A DNA stretch of 64,000 nucleotides, from positions 62,001 to 126,000 of the forward strand of contig NZ_FNBG01000014.1 in the NCBI RefSeq assembly GCF_900102215.1, read 5' to 3'. Origin of the DNA: Fontibacillus panacisegetis (GTDB lineage: Bacteria > Bacillota > Bacilli > Paenibacillales > Paenibacillaceae). A program made the position numbers and the translations under genes. Of the stretch, positions 55,879 to 64,000 are shown piece by piece (position 1 is the first letter of the stretch; the number at the start of each line of letters is the position of its first letter). The notes below the pieces were generated by a model, which was given only the letters and a program-made list of their open reading frames with translations, did no database searches and was not told the DNA's origin.

Positions 55879-58800
55879 GACTGGAGAAGCTTCAGGTTAG
55901 CGGATTTGGTCATTTGCATGGCCTCAAGATTGACTTGGAAGGACCTGTTACGGTTTTGTACGGGCCGAATGAAGCGGGGAAAAGCACGATTTTGGGTTTT
56001 GTTCGCGCCATGCTGTTCGGTATTCCCAGCCGTACATATGGGTCTCTGCGATATGAACCTGTAAAAGGAACAGTGCACGGGGGAATGCTGACATTAAAGG
56101 CAGACAATGGAGCTCAGTGGGTCATCGAAAGATACGCCCAGCCGCCCGAGGGTGCAGCTCTGTCTGGAACCAGGGGAGACAGGTTAAGAATTACAGTCAA
56201 CGATGCTGAGGGCAATCTTCGAGAAGTAACACAGGAAGAGATGCAAAAAGTATTGCTTGCCGGGATGTCAAAAGAGATGTTCAAGCAATTGTTTGCGATC
56301 TCGTTAACTGAGCTGCAGGAAGTTGCTGCCCTTCAATCAGAGGAGATGAACACCTTTCTGTTCCATGCCGGTATTGGCGGAGGTAATGCGATCCTGCGCG
56401 GAGAAAAGAAGCTGATGTCAGAAATGGACAAGCTTTATCGTCCAAAGGGTCGGAATCAGGAGGTAGCGCAAATTCTACAGTCCATTGAGCGGCTTAATTT
56501 GGAAGCGAAAACTGTGAAATCGTTACTGCCAAGATACCATGAATTGCTTGAGGAGCTGTCACAGGTTTCGAATGCCCTTACCCAGTCGGAGGAAGAGCTT
56601 GCTGTTCGCAGCCAAGAAGCATCAAGCCTGTATCGGGCTGTGACCAGCCGACCGGATTGGATCAAACGTGAAGCTGCACTCGTTGAGCTTGCTACGCTTC
56701 CTTCTGATTCAAGCACATTTCCACAGCAAGGGATTACCCGCTGGAATGGTTTGCAGGACGATAAAGAACGTCTGATGCTGGAAAATAGTGAGCTAGAGAG
56801 AGTAAAGTCAAAGCTACAGCAAGAACTGAACTCTATTGAATTAGATGCATCACTGCTAAATCATGAGGTTTCGCTTCGTTCACTTGCTGAAAGATTGCCA
56901 GGATATGAGAGCAGGCTTCGTGAACTTGGTGACACACAAGCGGAGATTAAATCACTCGGCGTCCGAATAAAACAATGTTTGCAGAGCATTCATCCGGATT
57001 GGTCAGACATTCATTTGCGTTCTTTTGCCGGGACGGTTGGAGAGCGGGAATTGGTTCGTAAGTATATATCACGTTTTGCAGCTTATGATAAAGAGATGGA
57101 TATGCTCCGAAGTGAGCGGTTTAAGCTGGAGCGGGAAGTTTTATCCTTGGAGGGAGCCTATACTGGGGCTGCGGAGAGATTAGAAGAGAGTGAGTCCATT
57201 TACCGTAAACAGTTTGCCATTATAGCTGCTGAAGATCGTTCCGAGATTCGAATGCTGTGGAGTGAAATTAGTATTGAGCTAGATCGATGGCGGGAATTAG
57301 CGAGTAGCAGGGCAACTGATAGAAGGGCGGTGGAAGCAGAACAAGAGGCTGGGGCACGGATGCAGTCTCTCTACAAAAAAATACTTGGCGGAGCAGGAGT
57401 GTTGACACTCGTTCTTCCTGTCATTCTGTGGTTGACCACGGAGCAGCTGTTAGGGGCTGCAATTAGTGGAATTGCGCTGCTTGGGTTTGACATGATTCTA
57501 TGGAGTAGTATCCGTGGTGGCGACAAACCTGCGAACCGTTCCAAACGCCGTAGAGGAATACCTCCAGCGGAAGAGTCCACGGCAGAAGCCAGATTGAAGA
57601 CACTTGTTCCCAAGTTGATCAGACATCCGTTAACAGCTGCATCCGGAGCTGCTGATTATTCAACGAGGAAAGGTATCATGGATTCTACTCCTGTTACCGA
57701 TGGGACTGATTTCTTGTTGATGGAGAATTGGGAAGAAGAAGAACGGCTGCTTCGCAGACTGATGGAGAATTGGCAGCTATGGGCTCAGCGACATGAGGTT
57801 CTTGAAACAGAGCTTGCTGCAAGCCGAAGACGTACCGCTGAAAAAATAGATGCACTTCAAGCTCAGGAAAGAGAAATGGCTCGAAGAGAAGAAGCTTTCT
57901 CCAGTCTTTCTGATGAATGGGAAAAGTGGCTGGATGATCGACATCTACCTGCCTTGTTATCGCCGGAAGCCGCACTTGATGTTTTTCGTATAGCCGAGCA
58001 AGGCCGTGAATGGCTAAGTAGATTTGAGACCCTTTCAGACAAGGAGGCTGCTCTTCAATCGGATAATGATACTTTTGTACGGGAAGCTAAGGCTTATGGC
58101 ATTCATTTTGGTGTAAATACTATAGGTGAAGAATTGAATTCAAGCTCAGCCGAAATAATCCTTGAGGTTCGTCAAACCTTGAGTAGTCTTGATCAGCAGC
58201 TAGAGTTGAAAGTAAGGTATGAGCTGTTATCCGCAAAAATGAAATCACTGGAAGAGGAACAAAGCCGCCTAAATGATCGATTGAATCGTATTCTGGAGGC
58301 AGAGGGCAATTTGCTTCAAGCCAGCGGAACTCAAAATGGTGAGGAATTTCTGAGAAAAGGCGCTGATGCTGCAAGGTACGAGGAGCTTGATCGAGAGATA
58401 CGACAATGGAATCTTCTGTTGTTCGGAGCTCTGGATAAGGAGAAATCCGCAGACCTTGAAACCCTTTTGCGAAGCTATACTGAGGAAAAGTTAAGCGAAA
58501 ATGCCGAAAATGCCGAACGAACGAAAAGAGAGACCGAATCGCAAAGGCTGGGGCTTCAGGAACGGCGCGGACGAATCTTGCAGGAAATGGAAACGTTGGA
58601 GGTGGGCGGTCGTCAGGGTGATCTTCTGCAGCAACTGGCTGAACAGAAGTCATTGCTCGGCAATGCCCTGGATAAATACGCTGTCATGGCTGTATGCCAT
58701 GAGCTGATAGTCAGAGTACGCCAAATTTATGAGGAAGAACGTCAGCCTGCTGTATTACAGGCCGCTTCGAGTTATCTTCAGAAAATGACCGGAGGGGTAT

Positions 58801-59135
58801 ATCACAGAATCCTAATGAAAATGGGAAGTCAGGAGCTGCTGGCAGAGCACAGGGAGCACGGCCCGATCGGTAGTTCATATTTGAGTCGGGGGACGGCTGA
58901 GCAGCTATATTTGTCGATGCGCCTTGCATTGTCTGATGCAGTCTCAGGTCAATTGAAGCTGCCGATTTTGCTTGATGATCTGTTTGTTAATTTCGATCAT
59001 TCCCGAATGACAGGGGCATTATCTGTAATCAAAACAGTCTCGGAGCAGCATCAGGTCATTATGATGACTTGTCATGAGCATGTTGCGCAGGCTGCAACCA
59101 ACAAGCTGCCGGGCTGCCAAATAGTGCGACTATAG
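55875..59135 (+). CDS. yhaN: ATPase of the SbcC/Rad50-like YhaN type
   Basis: A 1086-residue ATPase paired with YhaO. Walker A is YGPNEAGKST near residue 35; long coiled coils span roughly 200-500 and 690-960. A hydrophobic pair of helices at about residues 497-545 (GAGVLTLVLPVILWLTTEQLL) marks YhaN and would tether the coil tip to the membrane. The C-terminal YLSRGTAEQLYLSMRLALSD signature motif and LLDDLFVNFDHSR Walker B complete the head. TTG 55875 overlaps the yhaO stop (TTGA). Confidence 0.92.
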   Translation: MRLEKLQVSGFGHLHGLKIDLEGPVTVLYGPNEAGKSTILGFVRAMLFGIPSRTYGSLRYEPVKGTVHGGMLTLKADNGAQWVIERYAQPPEGAALSGTRGDRLRITVNDAEGNLREVTQEEMQKVLLAGMSKEMFKQLFAISLTELQEVAALQSEEMNTFLFHAGIGGGNAILRGEKKLMSEMDKLYRPKGRNQEVAQILQSIERLNLEAKTVKSLLPRYHELLEELSQVSNALTQSEEELAVRSQEASSLYRAVTSRPDWIKREAALVELATLPSDSSTFPQQGITRWNGLQDDKERLMLENSELERVKSKLQQELNSIELDASLLNHEVSLRSLAERLPGYESRLRELGDTQAEIKSLGVRIKQCLQSIHPDWSDIHLRSFAGTVGERELVRKYISRFAAYDKEMDMLRSERFKLEREVLSLEGAYTGAAERLEESESIYRKQFAIIAAEDRSEIRMLWSEISIELDRWRELASSRATDRRAVEAEQEAGARMQSLYKKILGGAGVLTLVLPVILWLTTEQLLGAAISGIALLGFDMILWSSIRGGDKPANRSKRRRGIPPAEESTAEARLKTLVPKLIRHPLTAASGAADYSTRKGIMDSTPVTDGTDFLLMENWEEEERLLRRLMENWQLWAQRHEVLETELAASRRRTAEKIDALQAQEREMARREEAFSSLSDEWEKWLDDRHLPALLSPEAALDVFRIAEQGREWLSRFETLSDKEAALQSDNDTFVREAKAYGIHFGVNTIGEELNSSSAEIILEVRQTLSSLDQQLELKVRYELLSAKMKSLEEEQSRLNDRLNRILEAEGNLLQASGTQNGEEFLRKGADAARYEELDREIRQWNLLLFGALDKEKSADLETLLRSYTEEKLSENAENAERTKRETESQRLGLQERRGRILQEMETLEVGGRQGDLLQQLAEQKSLLGNALDKYAVMAVCHELIVRVRQIYEEERQPAVLQAASSYLQKMTGGVYHRILMKMGSQELLAEHREHGPIGSSYLSRGTAEQLYLSMRLALSDAVSGQLKLPILLDDLFVNFDHSRMTGALSVIKTVSEQHQVIMMTCHEHVAQAATNKLPGCQIVRL

Positions 59136-59166
59136 GTTGTACTGCCATCGTTGGCAGATCTTGGTG

Positions 59167-60201
59167 CTACCCTTTATCGCGATGTAATGCCAGCACAGCG
59201 GCCCATAAAAGACTGAACAAACCAAATAGCGGATACAGGACAGAAAGCAGTGCGCTGAAACCAAATTGGCTTGTCAGATAACAAATGAACAGGATCGTAA
59301 TGGAAATGAATTTGCGATCCAGCTGAATTCGTGGTTTGAGCTGGAGTGTAATCCCGTAAATGTCGGCAACAAATGTACTGAATATTTCCATGAAAATAAG
59401 AAGGATATATACGACTTTAGTGACGGAACCGAGCTGCTGAGCTATGCTCCCCATAGGGATTTCAAACTGGACGATACCCGGCATATTTGCGGATAAAGCA
59501 TAATGTCCAGCCATGAGCATAAACCCTACGCCTGCACCCCCAATCAGTCCTCCAGAGATGATTGTTTTTCGATTTGGCGCATGACTACCGATCGGAACTA
59601 GAACAGCTTGGGCCATGGATAAATTAAAGGCAGCATACATGAACGGTGAAGCCCACACGCCCAGCAGTCCTTTTTCGGTATCCAATGTAAGAAATCGTGC
59701 AGCGCCTGGTGAGCCAGCAGTATTGGCTATTATCGCTAAAGACAGTATAATCATCATCGGAACTACAATGGAATTTAGCTTCATGACTCCGTCAATTCCT
59801 TTGCCAAGCAGCAGATATGTAGCGATGAGGGTAATCCATAATCCAATCTGATAAGGGAGTCCAAAGTTCTCCATAAAGACCGAGCCTGCCCCGGCGAGCA
59901 TAACGCTGTTAACACCGATCAGGACGACTAATGTGAACAGGCTCAGGGCACGGCCAATGACATCTCCGAACAGTTTGCGGTTTAGATCTTCATAGGAGTT
60001 GGCTTTGATATCATGGGCGAGCAGCATCATTTTAGTACCAAGCCATACGAACAGAAGGGTAGCGATAATGATCATCAAAGCCCCCCACTTGCCATACCTT
60101 GTAAAAAACTGGAGTATCTCTTGTCCAGTCGCAAATCCGGCGCCAACGACGGTGCCGATGTAGGTAAAAGCAATTTGCATAACTTTAACGGCATTTTTCA
60201 T
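59167..60201 (-). CDS. YkvI-like membrane transporter
   Basis: A 344-residue, ten-helix carrier of the YkvI/LeuT-related group. YIGTVVGAGFATGQEILQFFTRYG is the unwound helix-1 signature and is followed by ten hydrophobic segments. The substrate is unknown, perhaps an amino acid or purine. ATG 60201 (MKNAVKVMQIAF) has GGGGGGAAAACC upstream; the frame extends to 60270 but begins in polar sequence. It is divergent from xpt. Confidence 0.85.
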   Translation of the reverse strand: MKNAVKVMQIAFTYIGTVVGAGFATGQEILQFFTRYGKWGALMIIIATLLFVWLGTKMMLLAHDIKANSYEDLNRKLFGDVIGRALSLFTLVVLIGVNSVMLAGAGSVFMENFGLPYQIGLWITLIATYLLLGKGIDGVMKLNSIVVPMMIILSLAIIANTAGSPGAARFLTLDTEKGLLGVWASPFMYAAFNLSMAQAVLVPIGSHAPNRKTIISGGLIGGAGVGFMLMAGHYALSANMPGIVQFEIPMGSIAQQLGSVTKVVYILLIFMEIFSTFVADIYGITLQLKPRIQLDRKFISITILFICYLTSQFGFSALLSVLYPLFGLFSLLWAAVLALHRDKG

Positions 60202-60306
60202 GGTTTTCCCCCCGGATGATGTGCTATATATAGTACAAGGTATGTTGTCCGGGAACGGGACATGACTCAAAGCGTATAATGAGATAAGTTCAGGAGGAGA
60301 AAGAGA

Positions 60307-60879
60307 ATGGATAAATTAAAACAACGGATTGTAGAGGAAGGCGTAGTCGTCTCCAATCAGGTGTTAAAGCTGGACGGTCTGCTTAATCACCAGGTTGATC
60401 CGCAATTAACGATGGAGATGGGGAAGGAATTTGCGAAACGGTTTCGTGATGCGGGTGTGACTCGTGTGGTTACCGTAGAATCCTCCGGAATTTCTGTCGC
60501 ATTTGCTACCGCGTACGAACTGGGGGTGCCTCTATTGTTCGCTCGTCGGAAAAAGACATTGCTTGCTGAACCTGATATGTTATGTGAGCGTGTGCCATCT
60601 TTTACAAAAGGAATTGTTACGGACATTCTGATCTCTCGTGAATTTATTTCGGCTGATGATAAAATATTGTTCATTGATGATATTATTGCGAACGGAGATG
60701 CAGCAAGAGGGCTGATCAAAATTATTGAACGCTCTGGAGCTGAACTTGTAGGTGTTGGTATCGTTGTTGAAAAAAGCTTCCAGCCAGGAGGCAAAGCGAT
60801 TCGTGACCAGGGCATTCGCCTAGAAACATTGGCTCAAATCGAATCTCTTGAAGGTGGTAAAATTACATTTGCGGATTAG
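60307..60879 (+). CDS. xpt: Xanthine phosphoribosyltransferase
   Basis: A 190-residue purine salvage enzyme that makes XMP from xanthine and PRPP. PRPP is bound by ILFIDDIIANGDAARGL, and the N-terminal KQRIVEEGVVVSNQVLKLDGLLNHQVDP is diagnostic of Xpt. ATG 60307 has CAGGAGGAG upstream. The 105-base upstream gap has no purine riboswitch and no pbuX permease follows, unlike the Bacillus subtilis xpt-pbuX unit. Confidence 0.95.
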   Translation: MDKLKQRIVEEGVVVSNQVLKLDGLLNHQVDPQLTMEMGKEFAKRFRDAGVTRVVTVESSGISVAFATAYELGVPLLFARRKKTLLAEPDMLCERVPSFTKGIVTDILISREFISADDKILFIDDIIANGDAARGLIKIIERSGAELVGVGIVVEKSFQPGGKAIRDQGIRLETLAQIESLEGGKITFAD

Positions 60880-61002
60880 ACTTAATTTGGACATAAATGG
60901 AGTTATTGCTTAGAATAATTAGTCCTAATTTTGTAACAATCCTTTGCAGGAGAAATGTTTTTCGTTATAATTAGGGTGACTAGGGAGAGGAGGTTTATAT
61001 TT

Positions 61003-61335
61003 ATGGGGGAAGAAAACGTAGTGAATCATGAATTTTTTATTTCCAAATTGTCTGACGCAAAGGTTACATTCGAACGTGCCCTGGATTGCAAACACACGGA
61101 GTTTGATGACCTTTATCCCTATATGCTTGAGCATCCACAATTCTTCTGGTATAAACGCTATGTTGCCTGGTCGCAGCTCTTGACGATTGCAGGTCTATGT
61201 GAAGAACTTAGTGTTCCCTGGAAGGATCAATTTAGCCCACAACAGGTTGGATACTTGCAGCAACGGGTGATGTCAGCGAAGGTGCTGGATTTCTGGTTTG
61301 AAACAAATGATAGCAGGGAACACGCTCAGCGCTAA
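61003..61335 (+). CDS. Small hypothetical protein
   Basis: A 110-residue soluble protein, acidic at the start (MGEENVVNHEFFISKLSDA) and rich in aromatic residues in the middle (HPQFFWYKRYVAWSQLL). No recognised domain or membrane helix. ATG 61003 has GAGGAGG upstream. A terminator follows 70 bases later. Confidence 0.7.
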   Translation: MGEENVVNHEFFISKLSDAKVTFERALDCKHTEFDDLYPYMLEHPQFFWYKRYVAWSQLLTIAGLCEELSVPWKDQFSPQQVGYLQQRVMSAKVLDFWFETNDSREHAQR

Positions 61336-61404
61336 CACGTACTGAAGTTAGGCATATCCAGATAATTAATCGCGGTAGAGGTTATTCAGTGCTCCTGCGA
61401 TCTG

Positions 61405-61440
61405 AAAGACTCCGCCAAGCAACACGCGGAGTCTTTTTTT
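61405..61440 (+). terminator. Terminator after the gene at 61003
   Basis: AAAGACTCCGC and GCGGAGTCTTT form an 11-base perfect stem followed by a T run. Confidence 0.85.
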
Positions 61441-61465
61441 GAAATATAAGGGAGGACTACAAATA

Positions 61466-61681
61466 ATGATTACGGATGAGCAGCTTAATGAATATCGCTT
61501 GTCAGGAGAAAAAGTACGAGTTATTCGTGATGCAATAGCAAGTAACGATATTAGAGGAATCGTTGTTGCGTGGGACGATACTCATGTACTGATTCGTAGA
61601 CCAAATCGTCATGTAGTGAAGCTTGATCGCAACTATATTTATCAGCCATCGCATGATCCGCGGATGTGGACGGAAGAATAA
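61466..61681 (+). CDS. Small hypothetical protein
   Basis: A 71-residue protein: DEQLNEYRLSGEKVRVIRDAI then a beta-rich half (GIVVAWDDTHVLIRRPNRHVVKL) ending in an acidic tail. The pattern is that of a small regulatory or RNA-binding protein, but no family is recognised. ATG 61466 has GGGAGG upstream. It stands between the terminator and the tRNA promoter. Confidence 0.7.
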   Translation: MITDEQLNEYRLSGEKVRVIRDAIASNDIRGIVVAWDDTHVLIRRPNRHVVKLDRNYIYQPSHDPRMWTEE

Positions 61682-61749
61682 AAGGAGTAGGGGGAAGAAA
61701 CACATCGATTACTATCGGGCAAGCCTTTGAAAATCCAGAAAATTAATTG

Positions 61750-61778
61750 TTGACTCGAACGTTTCCGCGTGATATTAT
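61750..61778 (+). promoter_or_regulatory. Promoter of tRNA-Leu
   Basis: TTGACT at 61750-61755 and TATTAT at 61773-61778, with a 17-base spacer. The tRNA begins 46 bases later. Confidence 0.7.
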
Positions 61779-61823
61779 ATATCTTGTCGCTGCAGAAAAC
61801 ACTTTCTGTTAGACAAACCATTT

Positions 61824-61910
<87 letters not shown>

Positions 61911-61926
61911 ATTTAACAATGAACCA

Positions 61927-61963
61927 GCTCTTGATTTTCCTCGCGGAGATTCAGGAGCTTTTT
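61927..61963 (+). terminator. Terminator after tRNA-Leu
   Basis: GCTCTTGA at 61927-61934 pairs with TCAGGAGC at 61951-61958, followed by TTTTT. Confidence 0.6.
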
Positions 61964-61969
61964 GCATAC

Positions 61970-62390
61970 TCGGAATTTGCAAGGTATTGCTCATCACTTG
62001 AGCTGAAGAAAGCTTTGAGCTATATACAGCTATGGGCTCGTCTGATCAGTCAAAACTTTTTTACAATCGCGTAAAAGGGGAATTTTGAATTTATATCAAG
62101 TGGGATGTTAAATGGGTATACTCTCCGCACTATCCGGGATATTGTTCATTTCCCGTTTGCAATCAGAACAACGACAGTAGGTACACATTTCGAGCTTGAC
62201 GTGATTGCCGCTGCTTATGTAAGTGGTGTATTAGCTGTTACGGTTATATTCAAATGTTATGTATCGCAAACAAAGAGCATAAATCATAATATTAGTTGAG
62301 TATATAAAAATGCTAGGAGTATTTGTAGTTTTTTAGTCGAAATTATGAAAAAAAAAGTGTTATAAGGTATTGAAAATTATTCATTGAAAT
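61970..62390. other. Intergenic stretch, no recognisable gene
   Basis: About 420 bases between the tRNA terminator and the amylase promoter. One 64-codon frame at 62105-62299 lacks a ribosome binding site and has no family look, so it is not called. The rest is AT-rich; no repeat or hairpin of note was seen. Confidence 0.5.
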
Positions 62391-62396
62391 TAAATA

Positions 62397-62425
62397 TTGA
62401 CATAAAATCCACTATATGACATATT
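62397..62425 (+). promoter_or_regulatory. Probable amylase promoter
   Basis: TTGACA at 62397-62402 and CATATT at 62420-62425, spaced 17 bases. The -10 is weak, but the -35 is an exact match. The transcript would begin near 62432. Confidence 0.5.
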
Positions 62426-62473
62426 AAACTTGGTGATGGAATTACCAAAAAAAGAAATATGTCAAATCAGTTA

Positions 62474-62487
62474 TGTAAGCGTATACA
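62474..62487 (+). promoter_or_regulatory. Catabolite-response element (cre)
   Basis: TGTAAGCGTATACA agrees with the CcpA site WTGNAANCGNWNNCA. It lies about 45 bases downstream of the predicted transcription start and 55 bases before the amylase gene, where CcpA can block transcription in the presence of glucose. Confidence 0.65.
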
Positions 62488-62541
62488 TTTTGATAGTTTC
62501 GTCATACACTATTATTTTTTTGAAAAGGAGAGTTAGGCAAA

Positions 62542-64000
62542 ATGAAAAAAGCAAGGCGTATCTGGAGTATAGTCTTATTTGTTGCCCTGATTTTGCAAGT
62601 CTTAAACTTTTCATCTGCAGCAAGCACTACAGTTCAGGCAGCGGGCGAGGAATACGGGCTTCCTGCAACATCTAGAGACGGAGTTATATTGCATGCATGG
62701 AACTGGTCCTTTGACACAATAACTAACAATCTTCCGGCAATAGCTGCAGCGGGCTATAAAACGGTTCAGACTTCTCCAATTCAAGGGACCAAAGAGAACT
62801 CAATGGGCGGCAGCTACTGGTGGGTTTTATATCAACCTACCAACTTTAACATTGGGAATGCACAGCTTGGTAGTAGAGATCAATTTAAGAGAATGTGTGA
62901 GGAAGCAGAGAAGTATGGCATTAAGATCATTGTCGATGTTATATTGCAACATACAGCTAATGCTGGTGGAGGTAGTTTACAATTTACTCCGGCATACAAT
63001 GTTGATCCTACGATCAGAAATAATTCCTATTTCTGGCATGAGGCAAGAGGAATTGAAAACTATGGAGACAGACGGCAGGTTACTCAATGGGGAGTCGGTC
63101 TACCTGATCTGAACACTTCAAATTATGATCTACAGGATAAAATTATCAGCTTCTTGAACGATGCGACCTCGCTAGGTGCTGATGGTTTCCGGATTGACAC
63201 AGCGAAACATATTGAACTGCCTAATGAAAACTCAGATCATTATGGGAATTTTTCATCGAATTTCTGGCCGCGAGTTTTAGGCGGGCTTAACAACAAGCAT
63301 AACTTGTTCATTTATGGGGAAGTACTTCAAGGTGGGGCAGATGAATTCTACAAGTACTCTAATTTTATAGATCTGACTGCATCTCACTATGGTGGCAGCA
63401 TAAGACATGCGGTTGGTTACAACAGCAATAAAAATGTGAACGGTGCCAGAGAATTTAACGCTGCAGGTGTAAATCCATCAAAATTGGTTACTTTTGTAGA
63501 AACACATGATACTTATGCTAACGATAGTAGTGAATCTACTGGTATGAACGAATGGCATATTAAAATGGGATGGGCTATTATTGCTGCTCGCGCTCAAACA
63601 ACATCTCTTTTCTTTAATCGTCCTGCAGGTGGCGGAAAATTTGCAGGTAGTCTAGGTACCAAAGGTAACGATTTGTGGAAAGATCCAGATGTAGTTGCAG
63701 TGAACAAGTTCCACAATGCAATGGTGGGGCAAGACGAGTATCTTAGAACACAAGGCAACGAAATCATGCTGGTTGAACGTGGTAGTAAAGGCATTACGAT
63801 TGTGAATCTAGGTGGTGATGCTTATATTAATTCCGACACAAGACTCTCTAATGGTACTTATATAAACAAGGCTACTGGTGGTGGAACATTTACTGTATCA
63901 AACGGTAAAATTACGGGTAACATTGGTGGCGGTAAAATTGCTGTCTTGTATGAAACAACATCATCGGGTCCTACAGTTACAATCGATAAGCAAGAGGGGG
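62542..64000 (+). CDS. Secreted alpha-amylase (GH13, AmyE-like), partial at the 3' end
   Basis: 486 codons are visible and the gene runs off the window. A Sec signal peptide (KKARRIWSIVLFVALILQVL, cleaved near QAAG) precedes a GH13 barrel: HAWNWSFDTI, GFRIDTAKHIELP with nucleophile Asp219, FIYGEVLQGG with acid Glu260, and FVETHDTYAND with Asp323. A beta-sandwich C domain ends near GGKIAVLYE, after which TSSGPTVTIDK begins a linker, likely to a starch-binding module. It hydrolyses starch outside the cell. ATG 62542 has AAGGAGAG upstream. A cre site sits in the leader. Confidence 0.94.
   Translation, partial: MKKARRIWSIVLFVALILQVLNFSSAASTTVQAAGEEYGLPATSRDGVILHAWNWSFDTITNNLPAIAAAGYKTVQTSPIQGTKENSMGGSYWWVLYQPTNFNIGNAQLGSRDQFKRMCEEAEKYGIKIIVDVILQHTANAGGGSLQFTPAYNVDPTIRNNSYFWHEARGIENYGDRRQVTQWGVGLPDLNTSNYDLQDKIISFLNDATSLGADGFRIDTAKHIELPNENSDHYGNFSSNFWPRVLGGLNNKHNLFIYGEVLQGGADEFYKYSNFIDLTASHYGGSIRHAVGYNSNKNVNGAREFNAAGVNPSKLVTFVETHDTYANDSSESTGMNEWHIKMGWAIIAARAQTTSLFFNRPAGGGKFAGSLGTKGNDLWKDPDVVAVNKFHNAMVGQDEYLRTQGNEIMLVERGSKGITIVNLGGDAYINSDTRLSNGTYINKATGGGTFTVSNGKITGNIGGGKIAVLYETTSSGPTVTIDKQEG

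Noticed and set aside
62105-62299. 64-codon plus-strand frame downstream of tRNA-Leu
   Set aside because: No ribosome binding site, no family resemblance; probably random.

Overview
The window reads as chromosomal DNA of a spore-forming, low-to-mid GC Firmicute, most likely Paenibacillus. Supporting signs are strong AGGAGG-type ribosome binding sites, frequent GTG and TTG starts, the YhaO/YhaN pair, a YtpB-type terpene synthase, two YjcZ-type tiny proteins, a YugP-type protease, a RelQ-type alarmone synthetase and an AmyE-like amylase. There is no rRNA, CRISPR array, prophage or intact transposase gene. Nearly everything is housekeeping or conserved accessory content.

Layout: 0-9.3 kb holds an MFS exporter (minus), hemE-hemH without hemY, a CapA-like protein, a chain of GDPD, FAH-family and DUF92 genes, and an ABC-F ATPase. 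9.4-18.1 kb is mostly minus strand: a 1405-residue fused dehydratase-activase-like protein, a cluster of short inverted repeats, an M42 peptidase, a LapA-domain protein, oligoendopeptidase F with two plausible starts, and two small proteins. 18.3-25.8 kb has a cold shock protein, a WYL regulator followed by an AlkZ-like winged-helix protein and a toroid protein, a 0.4 kb MITE-like element, an MFS transporter, ytpB and pfkA. 25.8-35.9 kb has a DUF4015 protein, a YitT protein, a CshA-like helicase, a YesL-like protein, 6S RNA with a clear sigma-A promoter, tpx under a PerR-like box, a rhomboid protease, a LysR regulator, a YugP-type protease and a MerR regulator with no ordinary start codon.

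36-45.6 kb contains an Amt ammonium transporter behind a GlnR/TnrA-like site, followed by a DUF294 nucleotidyltransferase-like gene and a DEDDh exonuclease. Next come a TlpA-like thioredoxin, citramalate synthase, DNA polymerase IV, a 4Fe-4S ferredoxin and a TPR/TM/YkuD protein. 45.7-54.5 kb has pyrD, a RelQ-like synthetase overlapping a DUF309 gene, an RsmF-like methyltransferase, an RsuA-like pseudouridine synthase, a HAD phosphatase, a second divergent RsmF-like gene and a glycosyltransferase. 54.5-64 kb has yhaO-yhaN, a YkvI-like carrier, xpt, two small hypothetical genes, tRNA-Leu(CAG) and a secreted alpha-amylase cut by the window end, preceded by a catabolite-response element.

The most interesting items are the Amt/nucleotidyltransferase/exonuclease operon, the WYL/AlkZ-like/toroid cluster with its palindrome, the repeat family shared by two intergenic loci (one inside a MITE-like element), the two-start pepF, and the non-AUG MerR gene. 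All calls come from reading the sequence and translations; no database search was run.
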